A DNA stretch of 64,000 bases from DASUPK01 sp963819715 (GTDB lineage: Bacteria; Actinomycetota; Thermoleophilia; Solirubrobacterales; 70-9): the NCBI GenBank assembly GCA_963819715.1, contig CAWFXE010000001.1, positions 379,903 through 443,902 on the forward strand. Reading direction: 5' to 3'. The position numbers and the translations under genes are program-made. Below are positions 16,697-26,941 of this stretch, in pieces. The notes under the pieces were generated by a model that had not been told where the DNA came from, searched no databases, and saw only the letters and a program-made list of their open reading frames with translations. Positions within the stretch are counted from its first letter, which is position 1. Each line of letters begins with the position of its first letter.

Positions 16697-18529
16697 ATGC
16701 GCAAGTGGATCCCAATCATCATTCTCGCCTCGGGCCAGTTCGTGATGACGCTCGATACGAGCGTGATGAACGTCTCGATCTCCCAGATCACCGCCGACCT
16801 CAACACCTCGATCCAGGGAGTGCAGGCGGCCATCACCCTGTACGCGCTGGTGATGGCCGCGCTGATGCTCACCGGCGCCAAGCTCGGCGACATCTACGGC
16901 CGCAACCGAATGTTCGCGATCGGGCTCGCCGTCTACGGCACCGGCTCGATGATCACTGCCCTCAGCCCCAATCTCACCGTTCTGCTGGTGGGCTGGTCCG
17001 GGATCGAGGGACTCGGGGCGATCATGGTGATCCCCGGGATCGCGGCGCTCACCGCCGCCAACTACGAGGGCAAGGACCGGGCCCTTGCCTACGCGCTGAT
17101 CGGCGGCATCACCGCCGTCGCGGTCGCCGTCGGCCCCCTGATCGGCGGCTGGGTGACGACCAACGCCAGCTGGCGGTACGTGTTCGCCGGAGAGACGGTG
17201 ATCGTGACCGGAATCATCCTGCTGCGGGGACAGATCGCGCAGGCGCCGAAGGCTGAGCATCCCCCCAAGCTGGATGTCATCGGCTCGGTGCTCTCGGTCG
17301 CCGGCCTGGGACTGGCCGTCTTCGGGATCCTGATGGGCAGCAAGTGGGGATTCGTGAAGCCGCTCGGGGCGCTGACGATCAACGGGACCAAGATCACCCC
17401 GCTCGGCTTCTCGGTGGTGCCCTTCATGGTCCTGGCCGGGCTGGGAATACTGGCCGGGTTCGTCCACTGGGAGGAGCGGAGACACCGCCTGGGCCTCGAC
17501 CGACTTCTTGACACAGCCCTGCTCAAGATCACGCAGCTTCGCGCCGGGCTCACCACGCTGATGGGCCAGCAGCTGGTGCTGATGGGGCTGTTCTTCGTCG
17601 TCCCGGTCTACCTGCAGGTGGTGATCGGACTGGACGCGTTCGAGACCGGCAAGCGGCTGCTTCCCCTCTCCGTGGCGATGCTGGTCATGGCCATGGCCGG
17701 TCCGAAGATCGCCGGAAGGCGGTCACCGAGGACGGTCGCGCAGGCGGGGCTGATCCTGATCTGCGCCGGGGCCGTGGTGATGCTCGCGACGCTCGACGTG
17801 AAGCTCAACGACACCGGGTTCAAGATCGCCATGGTCCTCGTCGGCGCCGGAGGGGGCCTGTTGGCCTCGCAGCTTGGCAACGTGATCATGTCGTCGACCG
17901 ACCCGTCCAAGGCCAGCGAGACCGGCGGCCTCCAGGGCACGGCTCTGAACCTCGGGGCCTCGATCGGCACCGCCCTGATCGGCGCGATCCTGATCCTCAA
18001 CCTGATCAACGGGTTCAACGACAACATCGCCGACAACCCGCAGGTGCCGGCCCAGGTGCGCGAGACGATCGCCACCAACACCGAGGAGGGCATCGACATC
18101 GTGCCGGCCGCTCAGGTCGAGCAGGTGGCGCTCTCCAAGGGCCTCTCCGAGGACCAGGCCAAGGCCGTGGCGGCCGACTACGGCGATGCCCAGCTCGACG
18201 CGCTGCGCATCTCCGTCGGCACCGTTGCGGCCATCGCGCTGCTCTGCCTCTGGTTCACGAGGAAGCTGCCGACCGCCGCCGTCGCGCCCGCCACCGAGCC
18301 GGACCGCGCTGCGCGACGGCCCCCGCCTGACCCGTTCGGCCCAGCGGCAGGAAAGCCGCCAGGCAGCCCGAACCGTCGGAAGTGGCCAGAGATTCCGGGC
18401 GAAAGAGGCGACGGCTCGGATTTTCCCGGCAGCAGGGCGAGCGCTGGGGACAGTTCGCCGAGAGAGTCGCGAACGCCTTCGGGCTCGTCCTGCTCCTGGT
18501 GCTTGCCACCTATGTCCTTGGCTCGCTGA
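16697..18529 (+). CDS. DHA2-type MFS transporter with unusual C-terminal read-through tail
   Basis: This 610-residue protein is a second 14-helix DHA2 permease, with SVMNVSISQITADLN at the N-terminus and GAKLGDIYGRNRMF as motif A. The transporter part ends near residue 530 (WFTRKLPTAAVAP). The last 75 residues are Pro/Ser/Arg-rich, not transporter-like, and run 148 bases into the next gene in another frame. A stop lost to a 1-base change near 18300-18330 would explain this tail; an in-frame ATAPA-stop exists in the adjacent frame. The core function as an efflux permease is likely. Confidence 0.75.
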   Translation: MRKWIPIIILASGQFVMTLDTSVMNVSISQITADLNTSIQGVQAAITLYALVMAALMLTGAKLGDIYGRNRMFAIGLAVYGTGSMITALSPNLTVLLVGWSGIEGLGAIMVIPGIAALTAANYEGKDRALAYALIGGITAVAVAVGPLIGGWVTTNASWRYVFAGETVIVTGIILLRGQIAQAPKAEHPPKLDVIGSVLSVAGLGLAVFGILMGSKWGFVKPLGALTINGTKITPLGFSVVPFMVLAGLGILAGFVHWEERRHRLGLDRLLDTALLKITQLRAGLTTLMGQQLVLMGLFFVVPVYLQVVIGLDAFETGKRLLPLSVAMLVMAMAGPKIAGRRSPRTVAQAGLILICAGAVVMLATLDVKLNDTGFKIAMVLVGAGGGLLASQLGNVIMSSTDPSKASETGGLQGTALNLGASIGTALIGAILILNLINGFNDNIADNPQVPAQVRETIATNTEEGIDIVPAAQVEQVALSKGLSEDQAKAVAADYGDAQLDALRISVGTVAAIALLCLWFTRKLPTAAVAPATEPDRAARRPPPDPFGPAAGKPPGSPNRRKWPEIPGERGDGSDFPGSRASAGDSSPRESRTPSGSSCSWCLPPMSLAR

Positions 18530-19116
18530 CCGCGTTCCATGGCTGGACCGCGGTGCTCACCACTCTGGTCGCCGCGCTGGCCGGCGTTGTGGGGCTCGCC
18601 GGATCGGGCGTTCGCCCGACCGTCGTCCGCGGGGCCGGGATCCTCGCGCTGGTGGCGGTAATTCTCTCCGCGCTCGCCGAGCTTGCCGACAACGTCCATC
18701 TACTCGGTGCCAGCTCGTTCGTGATCGTCGGTCTCCTGATGCTCGCCGCGGGGGCGATTCTGCGCGCCGTCCTGATGGAGACCGAGGTGGGATTTCGCAC
18801 GATCCTGGGCGCGATCAGCGTTTACACGATCCTGGGACTGCTTTTCAGCTTCCTCTACGCGGCTTTGGACCGGGTCGAATCGACCCCCTTCTTCGGCACC
18901 GGCGTGTCGGTCAAGGGAGGCGACTTCCTCTTCTTCAGCTTCACCACGCTGACCACCACCGGCTACGGCAACCTGGTCCCCGCGGGGCAGCCCGGCAAGA
19001 TGTTCTCCGGGCTCGAGATGCTGATGGGCCAGATCTTCCTGGTCACCCTGGTTGCCGGGCTGGTCAGCCTCTGGCGGCCCGGGCTGCTGACGCGCGGGCG
19101 CAAGAGCTCCGGCTAG
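18382..19116 (+). CDS. two-pore-helix type potassium channel
   Basis: This 244-residue membrane protein has three to four N-terminal helices and then a pore module. The selectivity filter TTTGYGN lies at residues 191-197, preceded by the pore helix FLFFSFTTL and followed by a last helix LMGQIFLVTLVAGLVSL. No RCK or nucleotide-binding domain is present. The start is GTG at 18382, inside the 3' end of the upstream MFS reading frame. The filter motif makes K+ selectivity likely. Confidence 0.8.
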   Translation: MARDSGRKRRRLGFSRQQGERWGQFAERVANAFGLVLLLVLATYVLGSLTAFHGWTAVLTTLVAALAGVVGLAGSGVRPTVVRGAGILALVAVILSALAELADNVHLLGASSFVIVGLLMLAAGAILRAVLMETEVGFRTILGAISVYTILGLLFSFLYAALDRVESTPFFGTGVSVKGGDFLFFSFTTLTTTGYGNLVPAGQPGKMFSGLEMLMGQIFLVTLVAGLVSLWRPGLLTRGRKSSG

Positions 19117-19194
19117 CGCGACATGGACACGACGCGACCCCAAGTCGTCCCATCGGCCCTGATCAAGCTGATGGGGCCCCAGATCCTGGCCAGG

Positions 19195-19224
19195 TTGCGT
19201 TCCGTGAGATGACGCGGCTAGGGT
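19195..19224 (+). promoter_or_regulatory. predicted sigma-70 type promoter of the DUF308 gene
   Basis: TTGCGT (19195-19200) and TAGGGT (19219-19224) are spaced by 18 bases, 26 bases before the ATG at 19251. TAGGGT-like -10 boxes are common in high-GC actinobacteria. Confidence 0.35.
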
Positions 19225-19250
19225 GCTTGTCACCTAGCGGAGGAGGAAAT

Positions 19251-19811
19251 ATGGCTGACGAAGTGACTACGGCCGACGTTCGCGCTGCCACCGGAGGGTG
19301 GTGGATGCTTCTGATCGTCGGAGTGCTCAGCATCACGGCGGGGATCATCATCCTGATCAAGCCGAGCGACAGTCTGGCGACTCTGGCGGTGATCGCGGGA
19401 ATCTTCCTGCTCGTCGACGGAATCATCGAGCTCGCCGCCTCTCTGATGCACGGCACCCGGAATCGTGGAACGCTTGCGCTGCTCGGGGTGCTCACCGCGA
19501 TCGTCGGCGTCCTGCTCATCCGCCATCCAATCGGAGGGGTTGCGGCGGTCGCGCTCCTGATCGGGCTCTGGCTCATCACGGTGGGCGTGATCCGCGTGAT
19601 CGTCGCCTTCGAGGTGGACGAGAACCGTGGCTGGAACATCTTCGCCGGAGCAGTGGAGCTGCTCGCCGGCATCGTGATCGTCTCCGATCCGAACATCGGG
19701 TTCGCGACGCTCGCGCTACTTGTCGGCATCGGGTTCATCCTGAACGGCATGGGCATGTTCGCCGTGGGGTGGGGCCTGCATGCCCTCAGGGGTGCGTCGG
19801 AAGCGCCCTGA
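19251..19811 (+). CDS. HdeD-like DUF308 membrane protein
   Basis: This 186-residue protein has six membrane helices built as three repeats of the DUF308 hairpin, with typical GVLSITAGIIILIKP, GVLTAIVGVLLIRHP and GAVELLAGIVIVSDP. E. coli HdeD is associated with acid resistance; the precise role here is unknown. GGAGGAGGAAAT directly precedes the ATG, an unusually strong ribosome binding site for this window. It is a stand-alone gene with its own predicted promoter, flanked by the potassium channel gene upstream and a convergent oxidoreductase gene. Confidence 0.85.
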   Translation: MADEVTTADVRAATGGWWMLLIVGVLSITAGIIILIKPSDSLATLAVIAGIFLLVDGIIELAASLMHGTRNRGTLALLGVLTAIVGVLLIRHPIGGVAAVALLIGLWLITVGVIRVIVAFEVDENRGWNIFAGAVELLAGIVIVSDPNIGFATLALLVGIGFILNGMGMFAVGWGLHALRGASEAP

Positions 19812-19847
19812 GCTAACCGCACTGATGCCCGGAACGGTTCGCGGGGG

Positions 19848-20507
19848 TCAGTTGTAGCTGGGCGTCGGCGGGATCTCCTCCCGCGCCATGACGGCTTCGA
19901 CCACCTTCTCCGCGTCGGGCAGGCGGTATTCCTCGCCGTAGACGGCACCCGGCCGCCGGGGCGCCTCCATTACGGCGGCCTCGGCGTTCGATCCGACGTC
20001 GACCGGCGTGTAACCGGCATCGGCAATCAGGCCCATGATGACCTTCTTCGCTTCCTCATCGTCGCCGCAGACCCACTGCACGACGCGGTCGCTCTCCGGC
20101 CGGAATGCCGCCTCCGCCTGGAACGCCGAGGTGAGCGTGTTGAAGCTCTTCGTGTAGCGGGCCCCCGGAACGCGGGCAGCGTGAAAGCTGGCGCCCGTCT
20201 CACCCTCGGCCGGCATCTCCGAGCTCCCGTACTGGTTGGTCGTGTCGATCACGATCTTGCCGTCGAGCGACCCCGTTCCCGCGACGGCGTCGTCAAATCC
20301 ATCCCAGGGAACAGCGATCACCACGACCTCGCCGAACTCCGCGGCCTCGGGCGGCGTCCCGACGCTGGCGGCGCCGCCGATCTCGGCCGCAAGCGGCTCG
20401 AGCTTCGAGGGGTCGCGGCCGCTCAGCTTCACCTCGTGGCCGCCCTTGGCGAACTGCGTGGCGCAGTTGCCGCCGATCCTTCCCGCCCCGACGATTCCAA
20501 TCCTCAT
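19848..20507 (-). CDS. NADPH-dependent F420 reductase-like oxidoreductase
   Basis: This 219-residue NAD(P)-binding protein starts with a Rossmann fold (GIVGAGRIGGNCATQF), and SGRDPSKL suggests NADP preference. The motifs VVIAVPWDGFDD, DTTNQYG and RYTKSFNTL are those of the Fno-like family, which moves hydride between NADPH and coenzyme F420. Several relatives are only generic NAD-binding proteins, so the F420 link is probable and not certain. Start ATG 20507. It lies downstream of uvrB on the same strand with 30 bases between. Confidence 0.75.
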   Translation of the reverse strand: MRIGIVGAGRIGGNCATQFAKGGHEVKLSGRDPSKLEPLAAEIGGAASVGTPPEAAEFGEVVVIAVPWDGFDDAVAGTGSLDGKIVIDTTNQYGSSEMPAEGETGASFHAARVPGARYTKSFNTLTSAFQAEAAFRPESDRVVQWVCGDDEEAKKVIMGLIADAGYTPVDVGSNAEAAVMEAPRRPGAVYGEEYRLPDAEKVVEAVMAREEIPPTPSYN

Positions 20508-20537
20508 GCTTGAATCGTACGGAGGCGGGTTCGCCGG

Positions 20538-22532
<1,995 letters not shown>

Positions 22533-22572
22533 GAACCCCAGCGTACTGGGGGCGCAGGGCGTGCCCGGCAGG

Positions 22573-23145
22573 CTACTTCGCCGCGGCGATCCCCTCGGCG
22601 GTGGCGCCCAGCGCCTTCACCAGCATCTCGACCATGACATCGCGGTCCGGGGCCCCCTCCTCAAGCCAGGTCAGCATCGCCGCCTCCACGTAGGAGGTCC
22701 AAGCGCGCAGGCCGACGCGGACCGCTGGGTCGTCGGGGTCGAGCCCCATCGCTTCGGTGAGCCGGGTGACTCGCCACCAGCGTGCCTTCTCCAGCGCGTC
22801 GCGCACCTCGCTGAATCCCGTCCCCCGAGTCATCAGGTTGCGATAGCCCGCCGGGTGTTCGCTGATCGCGTCGGCGAAATTCCGCAGGCCCGCCCGCAGC
22901 CGCTCTGCCGGCGGTAGCTCGGCGTCGGGCTCGACCCGCGACCGGAAGCCGTCGATCAACGGCTCGAGGCAGGCGACGTAGAGGCCCTTCTTGCTGCCGA
23001 AGTACTGGAAGACGAGTCCGTGCGAGACGCCCGCGGCCTCGGCGACCTCGTCGACCGAGACCTCGTCGTAGTCGCGGTCGCCGAAGACCTCGAGAGCCGC
23101 CGCGAGCAGCTGCAGCCGCCGCTCACCGGCTCGCTCGGTTGTCAG
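22573..23145 (-). CDS. TetR family regulator lacking an ATG/GTG/TTG start
   Basis: This is a TetR-type repressor of about 190 residues. The helix-turn-helix reads YDEVSVDEVAEAAGVSHGLVFQYFGSKKGLY near residues 25-55. The C-terminal ligand domain ends at 22573. Between the in-frame TAA upstream and the helix-turn-helix there is no ATG, GTG or TTG; the first is a TTG in the middle of the protein at 22959, too late to keep the DNA-binding domain. I place the start at a CTG (23145, LTTERAGERR). A start lost to an error, or an ATC start at 23160, are alternatives. A perfect inverted repeat lies 34 bases upstream. Confidence 0.7.
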   Translation of the reverse strand: MTTERAGERRLQLLAAALEVFGDRDYDEVSVDEVAEAAGVSHGLVFQYFGSKKGLYVACLEPLIDGFRSRVEPDAELPPAERLRAGLRNFADAISEHPAGYRNLMTRGTGFSEVRDALEKARWWRVTRLTEAMGLDPDDPAVRVGLRAWTSYVEAAMLTWLEEGAPDRDVMVEMLVKALGATAEGIAAAK

Positions 23146-23178
23146 AGGTCGCGAAGGGATGTGGTCAGCTTAATTCGG

Positions 23179-23195
23179 GTTGACTTCTAGTCAAC
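23179..23195. promoter_or_regulatory. TetR-type operator palindrome
   Basis: GTTGACT-TCT-AGTCAAC is a perfect 7-base inverted repeat with a 3-base centre. On the minus strand its TTGACT could also be the -35 box of the TetR gene (TAAGCT 16 bases on). This is the classic layout for autorepression. Confidence 0.6.
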
Positions 23196-23297
23196 ACCTA
23201 CTTCTGGGTGTCCGAGCTGGTGCAGCTCAAGCCGGCAGGGTTCGCGGGCCGAAGGAACGGCGAAGAGCGCGATCCCCGCTGGCGAAGCCGTCCGCAA

Positions 23298-24128
23298 CTA
23301 CGGCTGGTTGATAAAGTCCAGGCTCGCCGAGACCCTCGAGTAGACGGTCGGCGCCGCGGGCAGGCCGCACAGCGCTCCCCCGAAGGAGACGGTGCCGACC
23401 TCAACCGGTCCCGTCTGAGTATCGGCGACCAGCGGGCCGCCGCTGTCGCCGGAGCAAGCCGATTTATGGATCTTGAATCGGCCCGGCTTCTTGCGCTTCG
23501 CGCCGAGGGCGCAGATCATGCTCTCAGGGGCGAACAGGTCGCGCGTATAGGCCTTCAGGCAGCGCTTGTCCGTGCGCGACTGCTCGATCGTCGTCTTCAG
23601 GAATCCCGACAGATGGGTCCCGAACGCGTTGGTGGCGCCATAGCCAGCGACCCGCAGCTGGGCGCCGGCGCCCGTGGTCGCGGCGTTCGCCTCCGGCGTC
23701 GCCAGCGCGACCGGGGTCACGCCGGTCGGCTGAGCGAGGTTCAGCACAGCGACGTCGTGCAGCCCGGTCTGCTCGAAATCGGGATGAACGCGGCCGGAGG
23801 CGACTGGGATCGCCTGCCCAACCCCCGCGTCGCGCAGAGTCGGCCGGCCGATGATCACCTGGAAGTTCGCGAGGTTGAAGCCATCGACGCAATGCCCCGC
23901 GGTGAGCACCTTGGTGGGGCCGATCACCGAGCCGCTGCAGTGCATGTGCCCCTTGCGGAGGATCGCGACGGCGAATGGCCACTGGGCGGGATCCGCCCGG
24001 CTGCCGCCGACGATGGAGGTGCGGGCGCGCGGAGCCGCGGAGGACAGGGACGGCAGGGCGCAGGCCCCCAGCGCGGAGGCGCAGGCGAGCGCGGCGATCA
24101 GGCTCCGGTTTCGGCGGCTCAGCTCCAT
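23298..24128 (-). CDS. secreted S1-family serine protease
   Basis: This 276-residue exported chymotrypsin-fold protease starts with a signal peptide ending near ASALGACALPSLSSA. The mature enzyme would begin at the typical IVGGSRADPAQWPF. The catalytic triad is visible: His79 in LTAGHC, Asp125 in LHDVAVL and Ser229 in GDSGGP. The residue six before Ser229, which sets S1 specificity, is Ser223, not the Asp of true trypsins, so a chymotrypsin- or elastase-like preference is expected. Cysteines pair as in the family. It is followed by the TetR gene after 152 bases. Confidence 0.85.
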   Translation of the reverse strand: MELSRRNRSLIAALACASALGACALPSLSSAAPRARTSIVGGSRADPAQWPFAVAILRKGHMHCSGSVIGPTKVLTAGHCVDGFNLANFQVIIGRPTLRDAGVGQAIPVASGRVHPDFEQTGLHDVAVLNLAQPTGVTPVALATPEANAATTGAGAQLRVAGYGATNAFGTHLSGFLKTTIEQSRTDKRCLKAYTRDLFAPESMICALGAKRKKPGRFKIHKSACSGDSGGPLVADTQTGPVEVGTVSFGGALCGLPAAPTVYSRVSASLDFINQP

Positions 24129-24137
24129 GGTCTCCTC

Positions 24138-24824
24138 TCAGGTCCCTGCTCGGTCCAGTCCAAGCTCGTGACGGTAGTGGCGCGCGTACTCGTCTCGCTT
24201 CTCGAGCACATTCTCCACGTAGTCGCGGGTTTCGGGAAATGGAATGTCGTCCAGGCTCAGACCCGACCCCCCCCACTTCGCGACGTTGGTCTCCCCGGCG
24301 TTATACGCGGCCAGCGCCGCGATCTCGTTGTCCCCGAACTTCTCGATCAGATAGCGCAGATAGAAGGTCCCGTAGCGGATGTTGATGTCCGGGTCCGAGA
24401 GGTCATCGAACTTGAAGGTCTGGCCACCGCTGAGGCTCTCGATCACCTGCGCGGTGCTGGGAGTGATCTGCATGAGGCCGCGCGCTCCGGCGTGCGAGGT
24501 CTGGTCGCGGAACCGCGACTCGTTGTAGATCACGGCGGCAATGAGATCGGCCGGCACGTCCTTCTCGGCCGCCTGCTGGCGAATGATGTCCTCGTGCTTG
24601 AGCGGCAGCGTGACCTCCTCCAGCGCGTTCTGGAAGCGATCGCTGTTGGCGAGCAGGAAGCCTCCGAGCGCGGCGACGAGCAGCGTCCCGCCGATCACCT
24701 TCGCGCGGCGACGGCGCTGGGAGCTGTTACGCGCCTTGGTCGACGTGCTCCTGCGGGACTTCGACCGGCTCGCGCTGCTTCGCGAGCGGGTACGCGCCGA
24801 TCGCACGGAGGTGCTCGGGCTCAT
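24138..24824 (-). CDS. membrane-anchored lytic transglycosylase (Slt-like)
   Basis: This 228-residue enzyme cleaves peptidoglycan. A Ser/Arg/Lys-rich N-terminus of 40 residues is followed by one membrane helix (VIGGTLLVAALGGFLLA), which anchors the domain outside the cell. The SLT domain has the catalytic Glu102 in AVIYNESRF, then ARGLMQITPSTA and AALAAYNAGETNVAKWGG. Its start codon overlaps the coaE stop by four bases, so the genes are cotranscribed. A role in growth or resuscitation is possible but not shown. Confidence 0.85.
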   Translation of the reverse strand: MSPSTSVRSARTRSRSSASRSKSRRSTSTKARNSSQRRRRAKVIGGTLLVAALGGFLLANSDRFQNALEEVTLPLKHEDIIRQQAAEKDVPADLIAAVIYNESRFRDQTSHAGARGLMQITPSTAQVIESLSGGQTFKFDDLSDPDINIRYGTFYLRYLIEKFGDNEIAALAAYNAGETNVAKWGGSGLSLDDIPFPETRDYVENVLEKRDEYARHYRHELGLDRAGT

Positions 24825-25411
24825 CCACCGCCCCCCTTGCGCAGTTCATCCATCAACTGATTCACCTCTCTATCCAACTCCTCAAGCGAGGCATCGTTGC
24901 GGATGACGTGGTCGGCACGGCGCTCCTTTTCCGCCTGGTCGAGCTGACGGTCCTCGCGGCCGGCGAGCCCGGCCTGCCCGCGCTCGCGCAGCCGGGCGTC
25001 ACGAATCTCGTCGTCGGCGACCACGGCCAGCGTGGCTTCGAAGGCGTCCTCCATCGCCGCCTCGAAGAGCAGGGGAACCTCGACGACGGCGATCTCGACT
25101 TCCGGGCCGAGGCTCTCTCGCCACTCCAGTACGTGGGCGCCCACCCGCGGATGCGTGACGCTCTCCAGCCAGGTCAGTTCGTCGCGGTCGGCGAAGACGA
25201 TCCTCCCCACCTCATCGCGATCGACCTTCCCGCCGGGAGCGATCCCATCGCCCCAGCGCTCGACGAGAGCGTCACGGACCTGGTCGTCGTCCAGGATGTC
25301 GTGCGCGACCTTGTCGGTCGAGAGAACGGGGACGCCGCGTCTGGAGAACGCAGCCAGCGCTTCCGATTTGCCTGCCCCAATCCCTCCCGTGAGGCCGACG
25401 AGGCGGGTCAA
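24821..25411 (-). CDS. coaE: dephospho-CoA kinase
   Basis: CoaE phosphorylates dephospho-CoA in the last step of CoA synthesis. The 196-residue product has the P-loop GLTGGIGAGKSEAL, the DKVAHDIL region, and the lid segment DARLRERGQAGLAGREDRQ. The start is a TTG at 25411 that overlaps the rpsA stop (TTGA), so translation is coupled to ribosomal protein S1. A GG-rich C-terminus follows a usual fold. The end overlaps the lytic transglycosylase start by four bases. Confidence 0.9.
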   Translation of the reverse strand: MTRLVGLTGGIGAGKSEALAAFSRRGVPVLSTDKVAHDILDDDQVRDALVERWGDGIAPGGKVDRDEVGRIVFADRDELTWLESVTHPRVGAHVLEWRESLGPEVEIAVVEVPLLFEAAMEDAFEATLAVVADDEIRDARLRERGQAGLAGREDRQLDQAEKERRADHVIRNDASLEELDREVNQLMDELRKGGGG

Positions 25412-26859
25412 TCCTGCGCGGGAGGTGGCTCCTCGGCGGGAGGCTCTTCCGCGGCCGCCTCTTCCGCGGCCGGCTCCTCGGCAGCGGGCTCCTCCGGGGC
25501 CGGAGGCTCCTCGGCCGGAGGCTCGTCGGGCGCGGGCTCTTCGGCCGGCGCCTCCCCCGGAACCGCCTCCTCCTCCGGCGGTGCCTCGGGGGTGACCTCC
25601 GCGGCGGGTTCGGGCGCAGCCGCGGCCGCGGGCGCGAGTTCCCCTTCGGGCTCGGGTGCGTCCTCGATCACGACGTCGTCGGTGACCTCGCGGGTGGGCA
25701 GCTCCTGGCCCTCGACGCGCTTGACGCTCAGCGAAAGGCGGCGACGGGAGTCGTCGACCTCGAGGATCTTCACCTTCAGCTCGTCGCCGGGCCTGACGAC
25801 CTCGGCGGGACTCTCGACGTGGTGCTGCGCAAGCTCGGAGATGTGGACCAGGCCCTCGACGCCGGGCAGGATCTGAACGAAGGCGCCGAAGGCGACGATC
25901 TTCGTCACCTTGCCCTCGACGACGTCGCCCTCCTTGTACTCGTTCAGGACCTTCTGCCACGGATCCTCCTGGGTCTGCTTCAGGCCCAGGGAGATGCGCT
26001 GGCGATCGCGGTCGATGTCGAGCACCTTGACGCTGACCGTGTCGCCGATCGAGACGACCTCGGACGGGTGGTTGACGTGGCTCCAGGAGAGCTCGGAGAT
26101 GTGGATGAGGCCGTCGATGCCCTCCAGGTCCACGAAGGCTCCGAAGTCGACGATGTTGGAGATCTTCCCCTCGACCACCTGGCCGGGCTCGAGGCGGTCC
26201 AGGATCTGCTCTCGGACCTCCTTGCGCTCCTCCTCGAGGACCGCGCGGCGGGAGAGCACGACGTTGTTGCGGGAGCGGTTGAGCTCGATCACCTTCGCCT
26301 CGAGTGTCTGGCCCATGAACTCGTCGAGGTTCTGGACGCGGCGGATGTCGACGAGCGAGGCGGGCAGGAAGCCGCGCACGCCGAGGTCGAGGATCAGGCC
26401 GCCCTTGACGACCTCGATCACGGTCCCCGGGACGACCTCCCCGGAGTCCGCCGCGTGCTCGATCTTGCGCCAGGCCTTCTCGAACCGGGCGCGCTTCTTG
26501 GAGAGGATCAGGCGCCCCTCCTGGTCCTCCTTGGTGAGGACAAGAGCGTCGACGTCCTCGCCGAGCTCGACCTCCTCCGCGGGATCGACCGACTTGCGGA
26601 TCGAGAGCTCGTTGGAGGGGATGACGCCCTCGCTCTTGTAGCCGATGTCCACCAGGACCTCGTCCTGGTCGATTCGGACGACCTTGCCGCTCACGACATC
26701 GCCCTCGCTGAAGGGGTGGATCGTGGCGTCGTAGTTCGGAACGAGCTTGCCGTCGACCTCGATCAGGAAGTCGTCGGTGCTCGCGGCGCCGTTGCCGGTG
26801 CTCTCCGGCTGCTCTGCCTGGGGCTCCTCGGTCACCGTTGTTGTGTCCGTCTCGGGCAC
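25408..26859 (-). CDS. rpsA: 30S ribosomal protein S1
   Basis: This protein helps recruit mRNA to the 30S subunit. It has four S1 RNA-binding repeats; the third and fourth are the canonical ones: GQVVEGKISNIVDFGAFVDL with DGLIHISELSW, and GDVVEGKVTKIVAFGAFVQI with EGLVHISELAQ. The C-terminus after the repeats is a long Glu/Pro/Ala-rich tail of about 85 residues, unusually low in complexity. Four repeats, rather than six, fits actinobacterial S1. The start is uncertain: GTG 26859 gives about 483 residues, and GTG 26880 is possible. coaE follows with an overlap. Confidence 0.9.
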   Translation of the reverse strand: MPETDTTTVTEEPQAEQPESTGNGAASTDDFLIEVDGKLVPNYDATIHPFSEGDVVSGKVVRIDQDEVLVDIGYKSEGVIPSNELSIRKSVDPAEEVELGEDVDALVLTKEDQEGRLILSKKRARFEKAWRKIEHAADSGEVVPGTVIEVVKGGLILDLGVRGFLPASLVDIRRVQNLDEFMGQTLEAKVIELNRSRNNVVLSRRAVLEEERKEVREQILDRLEPGQVVEGKISNIVDFGAFVDLEGIDGLIHISELSWSHVNHPSEVVSIGDTVSVKVLDIDRDRQRISLGLKQTQEDPWQKVLNEYKEGDVVEGKVTKIVAFGAFVQILPGVEGLVHISELAQHHVESPAEVVRPGDELKVKILEVDDSRRRLSLSVKRVEGQELPTREVTDDVVIEDAPEPEGELAPAAAAAPEPAAEVTPEAPPEEEAVPGEAPAEEPAPDEPPAEEPPAPEEPAAEEPAAEEAAAEEPPAEEPPPAQD

Positions 26860-26941
26860 GGCCGCAAGTGTTGCAGACACATGCCTGACGCATGGGCTCG
26901 CTGAACCGACCCTGGGGGGCCTTCGTTTAACTTTGCAAGCG

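Noticed and set aside
19117..19250. 29-codon frame MDTTRPQVVPSALIK... between channel and DUF308 genes
   Set aside because: No ribosome binding site and no conserved features; the region is better explained as a promoter for the DUF308 gene.
23240..23290. Short similarity (GCGATC then TGGCGAAGCCGTC) to the dispersed repeat before the protease stop
   Set aside because: About 20 matching bases only; too short and too common in this GC-rich DNA.
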